From contig LT907983.1 of the NCBI GenBank assembly GCA_900230115.1, forward strand, positions 3,611,001 through 3,675,000: a stretch of 64,000 nucleotides of DNA, given 5' to 3'. The position numbers were made by a program, and so were the translations under genes. Numbering within the stretch: position 1 is the stretch's first letter; every line of letters starts with the position of its first letter. The notes beneath the pieces are model-generated. The model worked only from the letters and a program-made list of their open reading frames with translations. It searched no databases and was not told the origin of the DNA. Shown one piece after another: positions 9,287-19,600 of the stretch. This DNA comes from Spirosomataceae bacterium TFI 002 (GTDB taxonomy: Bacteria; Bacteroidota; Bacteroidia; Cytophagales; Spirosomataceae).

Positions 9287-9761
9287 GGCCCTTTTAGTAA
9301 GTGTTTTCGGGTTTTTACTTGCCAGTTGTACGGAGGATGCTCTTTACAAAGGGTATGAGGAAATTCCTACAGCTGAGTGGAAAATAGATGACGCAAAGTC
9401 GTTCACTTTTGAGATTAAAGATCATAGGAACCCAGTAACACTAAATTACCTAGTTCGTAATGCGATAAATTATCCTTTCTACAATCTATATCTTAAAGCT
9501 ACACTGAAAGATTCTTCAGGAAATGTGATTCAGTCTGGTATGGATCAGTTACTCATTTTTAATGAGAAGACAGGGAAGCCTTTGGGAGATGGAATGGGTG
9601 ACTTATTTGATCAAAGAGTTGCCGCTCCTAAATATAAAGATTTTAAATTTCCTTACTCTGGTAAGTACACCATAGAATTACAGCATAATATGCGTCCTGA
9701 TCCTCTTGTAGGACTTTTGGGGGTTGGTGTAGAACTAGTCGACTTGACAAAAAAGGAGTAA
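9267..9761 (+). CDS. gldH: Gliding motility lipoprotein GldH
   Basis: The frame is open from 9165, but the ATG at 9267 gives 164 residues with a proper lipoprotein signal: a charged start, a hydrophobic stretch and a lipobox LASC with Cys 21. The mature part matches GldH (EIKDHRNPVTLNYLVRNA, NLYLKATLKDSSGN, QHNMRPDPLVGLLGVGVELV). GldH is an outer-membrane-associated lipoprotein needed for gliding and for the T9SS in Flavobacterium. Its presence, with the T9SS sorting domain of the protein at 37838-39712, indicates a functional T9SS and probably surface gliding. The start overlaps the 3' end of the PSP1 gene by 20 bases. Confidence 0.9.
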   Translation: MRIIKNKALLVSVFGFLLASCTEDALYKGYEEIPTAEWKIDDAKSFTFEIKDHRNPVTLNYLVRNAINYPFYNLYLKATLKDSSGNVIQSGMDQLLIFNEKTGKPLGDGMGDLFDQRVAAPKYKDFKFPYSGKYTIELQHNMRPDPLVGLLGVGVELVDLTKKE

Positions 9762-9776
9762 ATAAAGGCTATAAAA

Positions 9777-9806
9777 AAGCACCCGAGCAAAATCTGCTGG
9801 GTGCTT
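9777..9806. terminator. Bidirectional terminator between gldH and the thioredoxin gene
   Basis: The arms AAGCACCC and GGGTGCTT, extended by AGC/GCT with one bulge, form a stable hairpin between two convergent genes. A-rich and T-rich flanks lie on the two sides. Confidence 0.75.
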
Positions 9807-9836
9807 CTATTTCTTATCAAAAGATACGTTTCCTGC

Positions 9837-11096
9837 TTATTTTAAGCTAGATACCAATGCTGCAAATTTTGGATCAGATACACCGCTTTTGGTTGCAAGA
9901 TCCATTGCTGTTTTGGCGTCTTTTTTGGCATTAACAAGATCTCCGCTTTTTTGGTATAGTCTTGAAGACTCATAATAATACTCGGCCTTTTGGTTTTCTT
10001 GTTGTATAGATGGCAATGCACTTGCTAACCACTTTCTCGCATCACCTACAAAATTATTATTTGGGAAATTATCAATAAAGACTCGTGTGATATAAACCGC
10101 AGCTGACCCATTTCCTTGATATTTGCCAATGATACTATTTCCAATCGCCAAAGCCTTGGCTGTATTTCCTTCTCTGATATTTGCCTTTGTTTCCAGTTCC
10201 CACATATATGTGTCGGCATATTGACCAGCACCAACAAGTCCCATGTACTTTCTGATATCGTTAAGCTGTGAAGTATTGTAATCTTTTCCTCTATTACCTA
10301 GTAAGGAGTTTTGGATTATTCCTCCAAAAATGTTGTTTTCGTTTCCAGCATGACCATCTTTAGTTTCTATTTCTTTGGCTTTAGCATAATTGTTAAACCA
10401 ATACTTAGCAAAGCCATTGTTTACATCTACGATACATTTTTTGGTGAGTTTCCAGCTAGTTTCACTTCCAAGTTCATCTTTTGGGTAAACTTTAAAAAGC
10501 TCTTCACCAGCTTCTACCGCTCCTGCTGTGTCACGTATTACACGACTGAATGCAGCGTAACTTGCAAGTAAGTCCATTGAACGGTCTCCATCTTTAAACC
10601 TTTTGGCGTAACTATTTGCTCTTTTGCTAGGATCCAAAGCTTTGTCCGCAACGCCAGTTAGTGATGCAACATCTGGGGTTACGTCTGACTGATGAACAAG
10701 ATTTCCGTCTCCATCAAAAAATAAGAACATTGGAAAGCTTGGAAGCCAGATGTTACGGTCATTAAGGTGTTTAACAACTTCTTGCTTGCCTACATCTAAC
10801 TTGAAATTGACGAAGTTTCGGTTGTATTTCTTTGCAACTTCAGACTCTTTGAAAAAGGGTTCCAAAGTTTGACAAACTGGGCATGTAGGAGAGTAGCACT
10901 CAACAAACAGTAATTGGTTGTTTGCTTTTGCTTTTGCAAGTGCTGCATTAAAATCGGCTTCCCATGTAATCTCATTTTCGTTGATAGGGCCTTGAGTGAC
11001 TCCTGTTCCTGTGGAGGTTGCCACATCACTAGTTTCTTGGGAGTTGGATTTACAGCCAAAAAACAAAAAAATACTTAGTATAAATGCTATTCTCAT
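9837..11096 (-). CDS. Thioredoxin-fold lipoprotein with C-terminal helical repeats
   Basis: The frame extends to a TTG at 11102; the ATG at 11096 gives 419 residues beginning MRIAFILSIFLFFGC, a lipoprotein signal with Cys 15. A thioredoxin-like domain follows (about residues 35-140) with the redox motif CPVC (C72, C75) in the context CYSPTCPVCQTLEPFF, like DUF255 or thioredoxin_7 proteins. The remaining roughly 260 residues look alpha-helical and TPR-like (KAEYYYESSRLYQKSGDLV near the end). It probably acts in the periplasm as a thiol-disulfide protein with a protein-binding tail; partners are unknown. The gene is monocistronic, with a terminator downstream and a candidate promoter upstream. 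Confidence 0.8.
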   Translation of the reverse strand: MRIAFILSIFLFFGCKSNSQETSDVATSTGTGVTQGPINENEITWEADFNAALAKAKANNQLLFVECYSPTCPVCQTLEPFFKESEVAKKYNRNFVNFKLDVGKQEVVKHLNDRNIWLPSFPMFLFFDGDGNLVHQSDVTPDVASLTGVADKALDPSKRANSYAKRFKDGDRSMDLLASYAAFSRVIRDTAGAVEAGEELFKVYPKDELGSETSWKLTKKCIVDVNNGFAKYWFNNYAKAKEIETKDGHAGNENNIFGGIIQNSLLGNRGKDYNTSQLNDIRKYMGLVGAGQYADTYMWELETKANIREGNTAKALAIGNSIIGKYQGNGSAAVYITRVFIDNFPNNNFVGDARKWLASALPSIQQENQKAEYYYESSRLYQKSGDLVNAKKDAKTAMDLATKSGVSDPKFAALVSSLK

Positions 11097-11130
11097 TTTC
11101 AATTTATTTTTTAATATTCTTACGAAACTA

Positions 11131-11138
11131 CAAATTTA
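11131..11138 (-). promoter_or_regulatory. Candidate -7 box of the thioredoxin-lipoprotein gene
   Basis: The minus strand reads TAAATTTG, a perfect TAnnTTTG match, about 35 bases upstream of the ATG. The -33 region is poor. Confidence 0.35.
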
Positions 11139-11199
11139 CGGAACGAAGTGAATACTTCTTACAGTTAAAGTACTGTTAATCAAAAATGATTCCAATCGC

Positions 11200-11550
11200 A
11201 TGACTTACAAAGTATACGGCATACCAAATTGTAATACAGTAAAAAAAGCTTTGACTTGGTTAGATGAGCATAGCATTGCATATGAGTTTCATAATTTTAA
11301 AAAACTAGGAGTATCAAATGAGAAACTCGCTGAATGGATGGAGCAGTATCCATGGGAGAAAATCATGAATAGAGCGGGTATGACTTATAGGAAGCTGTCT
11401 GATGAAGAAAAAGCTGCCATTGTAAGTTCAGAAACTGCGATACCAGTACTTTTGGAAAAGACTTCAATGATCAAAAGGCCAATCGTAGAATCTGATAAGA
11501 TTGTTGCTTTAGGCTTTGATGAAAAAGCATATCAAGAAGCTTTCTTATAA
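11200..11550 (+). CDS. ArsC/Spx-family reductase-like protein (YffB type)
   Basis: 116 residues, typical for the short ArsC-family proteins. The N-terminus KVYGIPNCNTVKKAL has a single conserved Cys 11 in the glutaredoxin-like fold, followed by the ArsC insert (WEKIMNRAGMTYRKL) and the MIKRPIVE strand. The family includes arsenate reductases, Spx regulators and YffB-type proteins of unknown substrate; with one N-terminal Cys and no arsenic genes nearby, arsenate reduction is not supported. The 3' end overlaps the convergent GMC oxidoreductase gene by 6 bases, so no terminator separates them. Confidence 0.85.
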   Translation: MTYKVYGIPNCNTVKKALTWLDEHSIAYEFHNFKKLGVSNEKLAEWMEQYPWEKIMNRAGMTYRKLSDEEKAAIVSSETAIPVLLEKTSMIKRPIVESDKIVALGFDEKAYQEAFL

Positions 11551-13263
11551 GTTCTTTTTGTTTAATTCTGACACAGCAAAATCTACTGCTCGAGCTGTAA
11601 GGGCAAGATAGGTAAGACTAGGGTTTACACTTCCAGATGAGCTCATGCAAGCACCATCTGTAACGAATACGTTTTCGCAACCCCAAACTTGATTGTGCGA
11701 ATTAAGAACAGAGCTTTTTGGGTCTTTTCCCATTCGAGCACCACCCATTTCATGTTTTGAAAGTCCCAAAGGGAAATTGGGCATGATAAATGAATTGACA
11801 TTTTTTACGCCCACAGACTCAAGCATCTCGGCTGCATCGGATGCCATCTCTTTTCTCATTTTGTGTTCGTTTTCTTTTATACTAGCATCGAACACAGCTA
11901 ATGGAATACCAAATTGATCTTTTTTGTCTTTGCTAAGTGTAAGTGTGTTATCATCGTAAGGTAAAGTTTCTCCAAAGGCGACTAAACCCATAGTCCAACT
12001 GCCTGGCAAAGTGAGTTCATTTTTAAACTCTGATCCAAAGCTAAATTCTTTAACGTTTTTTTGCCAACCCGATCTTCCAGCTCCTCCTTGATAATTGAAA
12101 CCGCCTAGGTAATCTCTTTTATCATTGCCTAAGTTTCTATAGCGTGGAATAAAAATTCCATTTGCTCTTCTACCAAAATAGTAATCATCTTCATTGCCTT
12201 CCCAGTCACCTTTTGCCCCAACTCTACTGTGGTGATCCATGATATTTCTACCAAGTTGGTCGCCTTCATTGCCCAGTCCATTTGGATGTGCTTGCGATGT
12301 AGAATTCAGCATTATTTGAGTTGTAGCCATTGAGCTTGCATTGAGAAAAACAATTTTGGCATAGAAATCAATTTCTTCTTTTGTCTCTTTGTCCACAATT
12401 CTTACTCCTTTCGCCATCTTGCCTTCATTATCAAAAATGATCTCCTTAGCTACTGAAAAAGGCCTTACAGTAAGATTCCCTGTTGCCATTGCGGCGGGTA
12501 AAGACGCTGACTGTGTACTGAAATATGCTCCGTAAGGACAACCTTTACTGCATGCGTTTCGATATTGACAAGAGGCTCTGCCAAGCTTTTGCTGTTCTTT
12601 TGTGGGTTCCGTTATGTGAGCGGTTCTTCCTATTGTGAAAGGCCTGTCTGGAAAAGTTTTCTTTAGTCTTAGCTTTACCTCTTTTTCAACACAATTGAGT
12701 TCCATAGCTTTCTGGAATACGCTATCTGGTAAATGTGATAAGCCTAATGCTTCACCGCTTACCCCCACAAATTTTTCTACATGAGTATACCAGCTTTCTA
12801 TATCTTTATATCTAATAGGCCAATCAATACCTCTACCTTCTTTGTCATTTGCTTCAAAATCTAAGTCGCTCCATCTATAAACTTGTCGTCCCCATGTAAG
12901 TGACTTTCCTCCAATACCATTTCCTCTAAACCAATTGAAATCTTGTTTTCTTTCGTACGGGATTTCCTCAAAAGGCAACCAGAATTCGCAATTTGACTCA
13001 TCAATAGGGTAGTTTCCTTCAATGCTTTGGTAAGGGAATTTTGCCTTTTGTTCGTTGGTTAAATGTCCTCTATGAGGTAGGTTCCAAGGATCAGTAAGAG
13101 CATTTTTGTAGCCTTCTATATGCTTTATATCTTTCCCTCTTTCAAGTAGTAATACCTTTAATCCTTTTTCACAAAGTTCTTTTGCTGCGTAGCCACCTGA
13201 TATACCGCTTCCTACTACTATTGCATCGTAGGTATTAGATTCCTGATCAATGATGTTGTACAT
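11545..13263 (-). CDS. GMC-family FAD oxidoreductase
   Basis: 572 residues. The FAD-binding motif is GSGISGG (18-24), followed by LLLERGKDI. The FAD-covering segment FNWFRGNGIGGKSLTWGRQ is clear, and a cysteine cluster CSKGCPYG near residue 229 resembles that of gluconate-2-dehydrogenase large subunits. The C-terminus has HEMGGARMG and SSSGSVNPSLTYLALTARA, the region holding the catalytic His/Asn pair. It should oxidise an alcohol or the sugar C-1 hydroxyl and pass electrons to an acceptor. Related Cytophagales genes often sit next to a small gluconate 2-dehydrogenase subunit 3 gene; none is adjacent here, so the partner is elsewhere or the enzyme works alone. A possible -7 box TAGCTTTG lies at 13287-13294 on the minus strand. 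Confidence 0.88.
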   Translation of the reverse strand: MYNIIDQESNTYDAIVVGSGISGGYAAKELCEKGLKVLLLERGKDIKHIEGYKNALTDPWNLPHRGHLTNEQKAKFPYQSIEGNYPIDESNCEFWLPFEEIPYERKQDFNWFRGNGIGGKSLTWGRQVYRWSDLDFEANDKEGRGIDWPIRYKDIESWYTHVEKFVGVSGEALGLSHLPDSVFQKAMELNCVEKEVKLRLKKTFPDRPFTIGRTAHITEPTKEQQKLGRASCQYRNACSKGCPYGAYFSTQSASLPAAMATGNLTVRPFSVAKEIIFDNEGKMAKGVRIVDKETKEEIDFYAKIVFLNASSMATTQIMLNSTSQAHPNGLGNEGDQLGRNIMDHHSRVGAKGDWEGNEDDYYFGRRANGIFIPRYRNLGNDKRDYLGGFNYQGGAGRSGWQKNVKEFSFGSEFKNELTLPGSWTMGLVAFGETLPYDDNTLTLSKDKKDQFGIPLAVFDASIKENEHKMRKEMASDAAEMLESVGVKNVNSFIMPNFPLGLSKHEMGGARMGKDPKSSVLNSHNQVWGCENVFVTDGACMSSSGSVNPSLTYLALTARAVDFAVSELNKKNL

Positions 13264-13383
13264 TTATTATAGAGTTATTGAATTACCAAAGCTAAAAAAA
13301 ATCGACTGCAAAAATTATTTTTCAAGTCTGTATAAACTTATCAAAACTAAATAAGTCTAAGGGTTTATATAAAACATCAAAAA

Positions 13384-13782
13384 ATGAACCTATTAAAATC
13401 AATTTCAATATTATTGCTTTTTGCATCTAGTGCCTTGTACGCACAAGAAGAAAGACTTACACTCACTCCACAGGAAAGAGCTGATAGGGCTACAAAACAA
13501 ATGACCGAAAAGTTATCCTTGAATGAAGATCAAGTTTTTGCTATAACTTTTGTTAATAATGACTTTTATGCATCTAGTAAAGATCGTCCAAATTTCAGAG
13601 AAATGTCAACGGAAGACAGGGAGGCATTTCGAGAAGAAATGAAAGGGAAAAATGAGATCTATCAAGCTTCTATCCAAGCGATTTTGACTAAAGAGCAATT
13701 CGAGAAATGGTCACAGTTACAAGGAGAAGGAAGAGGTTCTCAGTCAGGGGAGAGGTCTAGACGAGGGCAGCGAGGAAATTAA
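13384..13782 (+). CDS. Small secreted Spy/CpxP-like protein
   Basis: 132 residues with a signal peptide ending near LYAQ (residues 18-21). The mature part is short and highly charged: a helical segment with LTPQERADRATKQMTEKL, then LTKEQFEKWSQLQ, an LTxxQ-like pattern repeated in Spy/CpxP-type periplasmic proteins and in DUF4890 proteins of Bacteroidota. The C-terminal roughly 20 residues are Gly/Arg/Ser rich. It probably acts as a periplasmic stress or chaperone-like protein, but no specific function can be claimed. It is flanked by unrelated genes and has no obvious promoter. Confidence 0.65.
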   Translation: MNLLKSISILLLFASSALYAQEERLTLTPQERADRATKQMTEKLSLNEDQVFAITFVNNDFYASSKDRPNFREMSTEDREAFREEMKGKNEIYQASIQAILTKEQFEKWSQLQGEGRGSQSGERSRRGQRGN

Positions 13783-13902
13783 GAAATAGTTTTTATAAGT
13801 TTGGTTAACCGATTAGCTGGTAGAGACTCCACTAGTCCGAATATCTAAACAATTAGGCTTAGGTTTGATTATATTTACCATAAATCAAACTATACTAAAC
13901 CT

Positions 13903-14805
13903 ATGTTTTTATTATTTCTTGGTGTGGCAGCTCTGATAGCCAGTTTTGCAATTAATACACCAGCTTCACCAATAAGCAAGTTGTCTAAACCAGTGCGTTA
14001 CGCGGGTATTGTACTTATCGTTCTCGCTGGTTTATCAAAAACACTTGTTCAGATTAACCCAGGTCAGGTCGGAGTAAAGTCCTTGTTTGGTAATGTTCAG
14101 GAAGGTACCCTTCCAAGTGGTTTGAATTTCGTAAATCCACTAATGGAAGTTCGTGAATTTGACATTAAAACTCAGAATTACACCATGTCTGGTATTTTGG
14201 ACGAAGGTAATAAGGGTGGAGACGATGCGATTCGTGCTCTATCTGCTGACGGACTTGAGGTTATTATAGACTTAACAGTTCTATATCGTATTACGTCAGA
14301 TCAGGCTCCAACAATTTATCGTGAGTTGGGAATAGCTTATAGAGATGTAATTGTACGTCCTATAGCGAGGACTAGAATAAGAGATTTGGCGGCAAATTAT
14401 GATGCAATTTCTTTGTACTCGTCAAAGAGAGAAGAGTTTCAGTCCAAAATATTCGATGCTATATCCAAAGATTTTTCTAATAGAGGACTAGTGCTTGAGC
14501 AGCTTTTGGTTCGTAATATTACTTTGCCACAATCTGTAAAATTGGCAATTGAATCTAAGATTAATGCTGAGCAAGAAGCTCAAAAAATGCAGTTTGTACT
14601 TCAGAAAGAAAAGCAAGAAGCAGAGCGTAAAAGAGTGGAGGCTCAAGGTATCGCAGATTATCAGAGAATTATAACCTCAACATTGACTGATAAGCAGTTG
14701 AAGTACATGGCGATTAATGCTCAGAAAGATTTAGCTGCTTCTGATAATGCAAAGATGATTATTATTGGGGATAGTAAGAATTCTCCATTTATATTGAATC
14801 CTTAA
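13903..14805 (+). CDS. Prohibitin-like SPFH/Band 7 membrane protein
   Basis: 300 residues. Two N-terminal hydrophobic segments (about 1-17 and 31-48) anchor the protein. The SPFH domain follows: VQINPGQVGVKSLFGNVQ, GLNFVNPLMEVREFDIKTQNY, ADGLEVIIDLTVLYRI, and REEFQSKIFDAISKDFSNRG. It ends in a long charged coiled-coil (KINAEQEAQKMQFVLQKEKQ, EAERKRVEAQGIADYQR) typical of prohibitins. These proteins form large ring assemblies in the membrane and often modulate proteases such as FtsH; that role is inferred from family knowledge. It is monocistronic and followed by a clear terminator. Confidence 0.93.
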   Translation: MFLLFLGVAALIASFAINTPASPISKLSKPVRYAGIVLIVLAGLSKTLVQINPGQVGVKSLFGNVQEGTLPSGLNFVNPLMEVREFDIKTQNYTMSGILDEGNKGGDDAIRALSADGLEVIIDLTVLYRITSDQAPTIYRELGIAYRDVIVRPIARTRIRDLAANYDAISLYSSKREEFQSKIFDAISKDFSNRGLVLEQLLVRNITLPQSVKLAIESKINAEQEAQKMQFVLQKEKQEAERKRVEAQGIADYQRIITSTLTDKQLKYMAINAQKDLAASDNAKMIIIGDSKNSPFILNP

Positions 14806-14831
14806 AATAGATTCACAAATAATGTTTTTGA

Positions 14832-14870
14832 AATCCACTTAGTTGAAAAGCTAAGTGGATTTTTTTTTAT
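14832..14870 (+). terminator. Terminator of the prohibitin-like gene
   Basis: An 11-bp perfect stem (AATCCACTTAG with CTAAGTGGATT) is followed by a run of T. The rest of the gap 14806-15134 holds only this hairpin and the opposite-strand terminator at 15074; I see no gene in it. Confidence 0.9.
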
Positions 14871-15069
14871 TCTACTCTTTGGCTTTTGTTTAATTCTCTT
14901 CGACGCTCCCATAACCTTTTATAAGTAGCTGAATTCAACTTTATTGTTGTAATAGTAGACTTCTTAACATAATGGGTAATAATGACCTTTACTAAGTTGT
15001 ATAAATGAATAGAATTTTGGTTGTTCAATTGCCATTAATGAGAGATTATAAATTTAGTTGGGTGTATAC

Positions 15070-15105
15070 AAAAAAAGGGACCGCCCTCAATGAGGCGGTC
15101 TCTTT
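15070..15105 (-). terminator. Terminator of the susC-susD operon
   Basis: A 12-bp stem (AAAGGGACCGCC with GGCGGTCTCTTT, one G-T pair) lies just downstream of the susD stop on the minus strand, and a run of T follows on that strand. Confidence 0.88.
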
Positions 15106-15134
15106 AAACCTTATATTACAACAAACTGTATTAC

Positions 15135-16586
15135 TTATTTATCCCACCAAGTACGAGTTTCCATTTCGTCGGCACCTTGCCTTGAAACAGCCGCTTCATA
15201 ATTGTCTTTGTTCAGTGAGAACTCTAGCTCAGGATATGCTCTTCTACGTGGAATATCTCTTTGTAGTGTAGCATCTGGAGCACGTTGTAGTTGTGGGTAG
15301 TCTAATCTTTTCCACTCATGCCAAGCTTCCATACCTTGCATGTAAAGAGAAACCCACTTTGCTTCTCCAATTGACTTTTTCCAGTTACTTGCGTCAAAAG
15401 TTGCATTGGCAAGGTAGCTAGTACCATCAACTCCCCATTGGTTCATTGAGGCTTCAATTGCTGATTTGTAAAGTGCTTCGGCGTTTCCAGAAGTCCAGCC
15501 TCTTGCAGCTGCTTCAGATTGGTTGAAAAGCACCTCCGACAAAGTTAATATGACAGATGGTGAGCTTGCAGATCTAACAGCGATGCCTGGGAACGAAACT
15601 TCGTCGTTGGTAATACTACCAGCGATAGAGTTACGAACACCGTATGGCATACCTACGTAAGTTTGTGTAGGATCCAAAGGTGCTGGAGCTGGGTCAGCAT
15701 ATACTGATAATCTTGGATCACTAGATGCTTTCATATAATCTACCAAAACATTACTAACAGCGTAGTCAGTTCTTGTTAGGAAATGATCGTAGTATTGGTT
15801 CCAGTTATTGGCATCAGCGACATGTTGGTAAACCGCATTGTCATCGTTTGAAGTAAATACTCCTCCAGCAATTGCAGCACTCACTGCTGCTTTAGCCGCA
15901 CTTTCGTTTACTTCTGACATTCTCATTCCTACTCTTAATAAAAGTGAGTTGGCAAACTTTTTCCATTTGGTCATATCCCCACCATAGAAAACATCTCCTT
16001 GTACTCCCTGAGCATCTAGCTCAATTTGTGAAGCAGCTTGTGTAAGCTCTGTCACCAAATTGGCGTAAATAGACTCTTGTGTGTCATACGATGGTGTGAA
16101 GTTTTCATTTCCTTTTAATCCTTCACTGTATGGTAAGTCACCCCAAAGGTCAGTTGCATTTTGCATGGCCCAAGCCATTAGTATTCTAGCAACAGCTATT
16201 TGATTATTATTCGATCCAGATGCTGAAATAAATCCTTTAGTTTCCTCGTCTGTATTAAGACGAATAATTTCCATTAGATCTATCATTCCGCCATCATCTC
16301 CATTTCCAGTGTACATTGTGTAAAAGCTGGCTGCAGGAGTTTCGTACCTAGAAGTCTCCGTATACTGAGTTTCTGCCCAGTGCTGTGCATATAGAATACC
16401 GGTGGTATTAAATTGCTGATTTACTAAACCTCTCATCGTATTACTAAATAGATAAGAAGAAGGAACTTGACTCACATTGTTAGGGTCAATATTCATTTTT
16501 TCGAAGTTCTCGCAAGAACTTGCGAAAAGTGCGAATGCCAAAGTGATTACTGATAATCCTTTGATTTTTTTAAATATATTTTTCAT
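15135..16586 (-). CDS. SusD/RagB-family outer membrane lipoprotein
   Basis: 483 residues. The lipoprotein leader ends in FASSC (Cys 25) and the next residues are acidic. The body matches the SusD-like families: MNIDPNNVSQVPSSYLFSN, ILMAWAMQNATDLWGDLPYS, TKWKKFANSLLLRVGMRMS and a conserved C-terminal region (EAKWVSLYMQGMEAWHEWKR). SusD-like proteins are surface lipoproteins that bind a glycan or other oligomer and cap the SusC transporter. It lies 27 bases after susC in the same operon. No glycosidase or sensor gene is adjacent, so the substrate cannot be inferred; peptide or other non-glycan ligands remain possible. Confidence 0.93.
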   Translation of the reverse strand: MKNIFKKIKGLSVITLAFALFASSCENFEKMNIDPNNVSQVPSSYLFSNTMRGLVNQQFNTTGILYAQHWAETQYTETSRYETPAASFYTMYTGNGDDGGMIDLMEIIRLNTDEETKGFISASGSNNNQIAVARILMAWAMQNATDLWGDLPYSEGLKGNENFTPSYDTQESIYANLVTELTQAASQIELDAQGVQGDVFYGGDMTKWKKFANSLLLRVGMRMSEVNESAAKAAVSAAIAGGVFTSNDDNAVYQHVADANNWNQYYDHFLTRTDYAVSNVLVDYMKASSDPRLSVYADPAPAPLDPTQTYVGMPYGVRNSIAGSITNDEVSFPGIAVRSASSPSVILTLSEVLFNQSEAAARGWTSGNAEALYKSAIEASMNQWGVDGTSYLANATFDASNWKKSIGEAKWVSLYMQGMEAWHEWKRLDYPQLQRAPDATLQRDIPRRRAYPELEFSLNKDNYEAAVSRQGADEMETRTWWDK

Positions 16587-16613
16587 TTATAATTTCGTTT
16601 AGATTAATATTAA

Positions 16614-19600
16614 TTAAAACCCAAAGTTTAAGTTGAAACCAGTAGAATTGAAAGATGGATGTTGTCCATTCTCAAATCCTTGAATGTTTCCAGAACCTAA
16701 GGCAGCCTCAGGATCAACATTTGGGATATTTTTAAACAAAATTGCTAAGTTTCTACCTACTAGGGAAATACGAGCATTAGTGAAAGGAGTTTTCTTTAAG
16801 ATTGAACTTGGGATACTGTATCCAAGACTGACTTCACGTAACTTGATAAAACTAGCGTCGTAAACAAACTCATCTCTGTAGTTTCTAAGCGTTCCCCAGT
16901 AATCTACTGCTTCAAGATATACAGTGTTTTCTGCACCACTTTCAGTTACACCTTCGGCACGAATTCCACCACCATCAGCTACTGGCTCTCTTTGTTCAAC
17001 ACCTCTGTCGTTAAGTCCAACAGTGTTAGACAGTAATCCTGAGTACGATCCGTACCTGTTAGTTACAGAGTAGATGTTTCCACCTTTTTGGTAATCAATT
17101 ACAGCATTAAGTGAGAAGCCTTTGTAGGCAAAAGTATTGATAAATCCACCAGTGAAATCTGCAAGTACTGAACCTACTACTTGGTTTCTTTCAATTACAT
17201 AGTATCCATTCTCGTCTACTAACTTACGACCTTGGTCATCTAACTTGATTTTTTCGGCAACGATTGTACCGTAAGACTCACCTACTCTAGCATTAACAGA
17301 CGGTCCCCACGAAGCGATAAGGTAGTTATCTAAGCCTGGAGCAAGTTCAACAACCTTGTTTCTGTTTCTTGCAAAGTTTATAGAAACATCCCAACTAAAT
17401 TGGCTGGTTTTGATTGGAGTAGCTGTTAACATAAGCTCAACACCTTTGTTAGTAACTTTACCCGCATTGATAAATGCTCTTGTAAATCCTGACCCTCCAG
17501 ATACTGCAATGTCCAAGATTTGATCCGTAGTAGCATTGTCATAGTAAGTGAAGTCAAACCCTGCACGTCCTTTTAAGAACCTCATGTCCAATCCAATTTC
17601 ATATGAAGTAGTGGTCTCAGGAACAAGTGTTGAGTTATTCAAAGTATTTGGTACGTAGAAAGCTGGATTTGATCCAACTGGATTTGCACTACCATAGTTA
17701 TTTCTTAACTGATATGGATCAGTATCATTACCAACTTTAGCCCAGCTAGCTCTTAGCTTACCGAAAGAAAGTAAATTGTTGTTATCCATTAAGCTAGAAA
17801 ATACAAAACTACCACCCAATGCAGGATATAAGTAAGAATTGTTTGCAACTGGAAGTGTTGAAGAAATATCATTTCTTAACGAAGCATCAAAATATACAAT
17901 GTCTTTGTATCCAATTGTTGCACTACCATATACAGAGTTTACTTGCTTCTCTTGGAAGTAATCAGTAACAGATGGGCGATCGACTGATGCTGCAATGTTG
18001 AAGTAGTTTGGTACGTTCAATCCACCAGCAGTCTCAGAACTGTTTCTGAAATATCTCTCATATCTGATGTTTCCTCCAGCAAGTGCCGATACAGAAATGT
18101 CACCAAATGTTTTTGAGTACTGAGCCAAAAGCTCATAGTTTGTTTCGCTTTGTGTTCTTAGGTCTTCTCTATACCAATCTTGAGGAATAGAACCAGAAGC
18201 AATTCTTTGCTCTCTTCTATCTGTGTAGAAGTCAGTTCTTACAAATCCAGTAAGAGAAAGCTCTGGAGTGAATTGGTATGACAGGTTCATGTTACCAAAT
18301 ACTCTTGATCTTTCGTCAACAGTTGGGCTTTCAAAAAGTACCCAGTAAGGATTTTCCCAATACAATGGATCTAGATTAGTTGGGCTTTTGATGTTCCATG
18401 TTCTATCTTTTCCGTCGGCAGTTTTATAGTTGCTCAACTTGTCCATGTCGATTTGTCTTTGGAACCACTGGTTGAAACTAGTAACAACGTTACCTTGCTC
18501 ATTACCATATCCTGTAGATGGGCGACCGAAACCGTTAGATTTTACGAAATTTCCAACTATGTTAGCTGTAAGTTTATCACTCAACTTGGCACTACCAGAA
18601 AAATTAACAGTGTTTCTGTCAATCTTACTGTTCGGGATAGTTCCTTTTTGCTGTAAGTTAGTGTAAGACAAACGGAAGTTTGTATTGTCTGAAGCTCCAC
18701 TCAATGAGATGTTGTTGTTCAATGTTCTTCCTGTCTCATAAAAGTCTGCAATGTTATTAGGGTTTGGAGAAAATGGAGTCATTTTTCCAAAGTCTTCGTC
18801 ATCTGGGTACCAGCTATACCATTGTCTTACCAATTGGCCATCCATTCTTGGTCCCCAGCTCTCATCAGCAGCATAGTTTACTACTGGCTCACCATTGTAC
18901 TGATCAAAAGACTGCTTATAGCCACCACCATAAGTGTTTTGGTAATCTGGCATAATCAGAATATTGTTGAATTGAGTAGAAGAGTTGATTTGTACACCAA
19001 GTCCTTTCTTCTTTGTCCCTTTCTTTGTCGTGATTAAGATAACACCGTTAGCAGCTCTAGATCCATAAAGTGCTGCTGCTGAAGGTCCTTTCAAAACAGA
19101 AATAGACTCAATGTCATCAGGGTTGATGTCTTGTGCAGCGTTTCCAAAGTCAGTTCCACCATCACCACTTTGAGTGTTCGTAGAGTTGTAGTTAGAGTTA
19201 TCAATAGGAGTTCCGTCCACTACGAAAAGTGGTTGGTTGTTTCCACCAATTGAGTTTACTCCACGAATTACAATTCTAGAAGATCCACCAATGTTTCCAG
19301 GAGAACCTGTGATTTGAACACCAGCAATCTTACCCTGTAACGAGTTAACCACGTTAGCTTCTTTTACTTGAGCAAGACCTTCACCATCGATTTGTTGAAC
19401 GGCATAACCTAATGAACGCTCTTCTCTTTTTACACCAAGTGCTGTTACTACAACTTCTGAAAGTTGAGCTGCATCTGAAGCAAGTGATACGTTAATTACG
19501 GTTTTGTTGCCTACAACCAAAGTTTGAGAAATCATTCCAACGAAAGAATATACAAGACTTGAGCCCTTTGGAGCCTCAATTTTGTAATTACCTTCCACGT

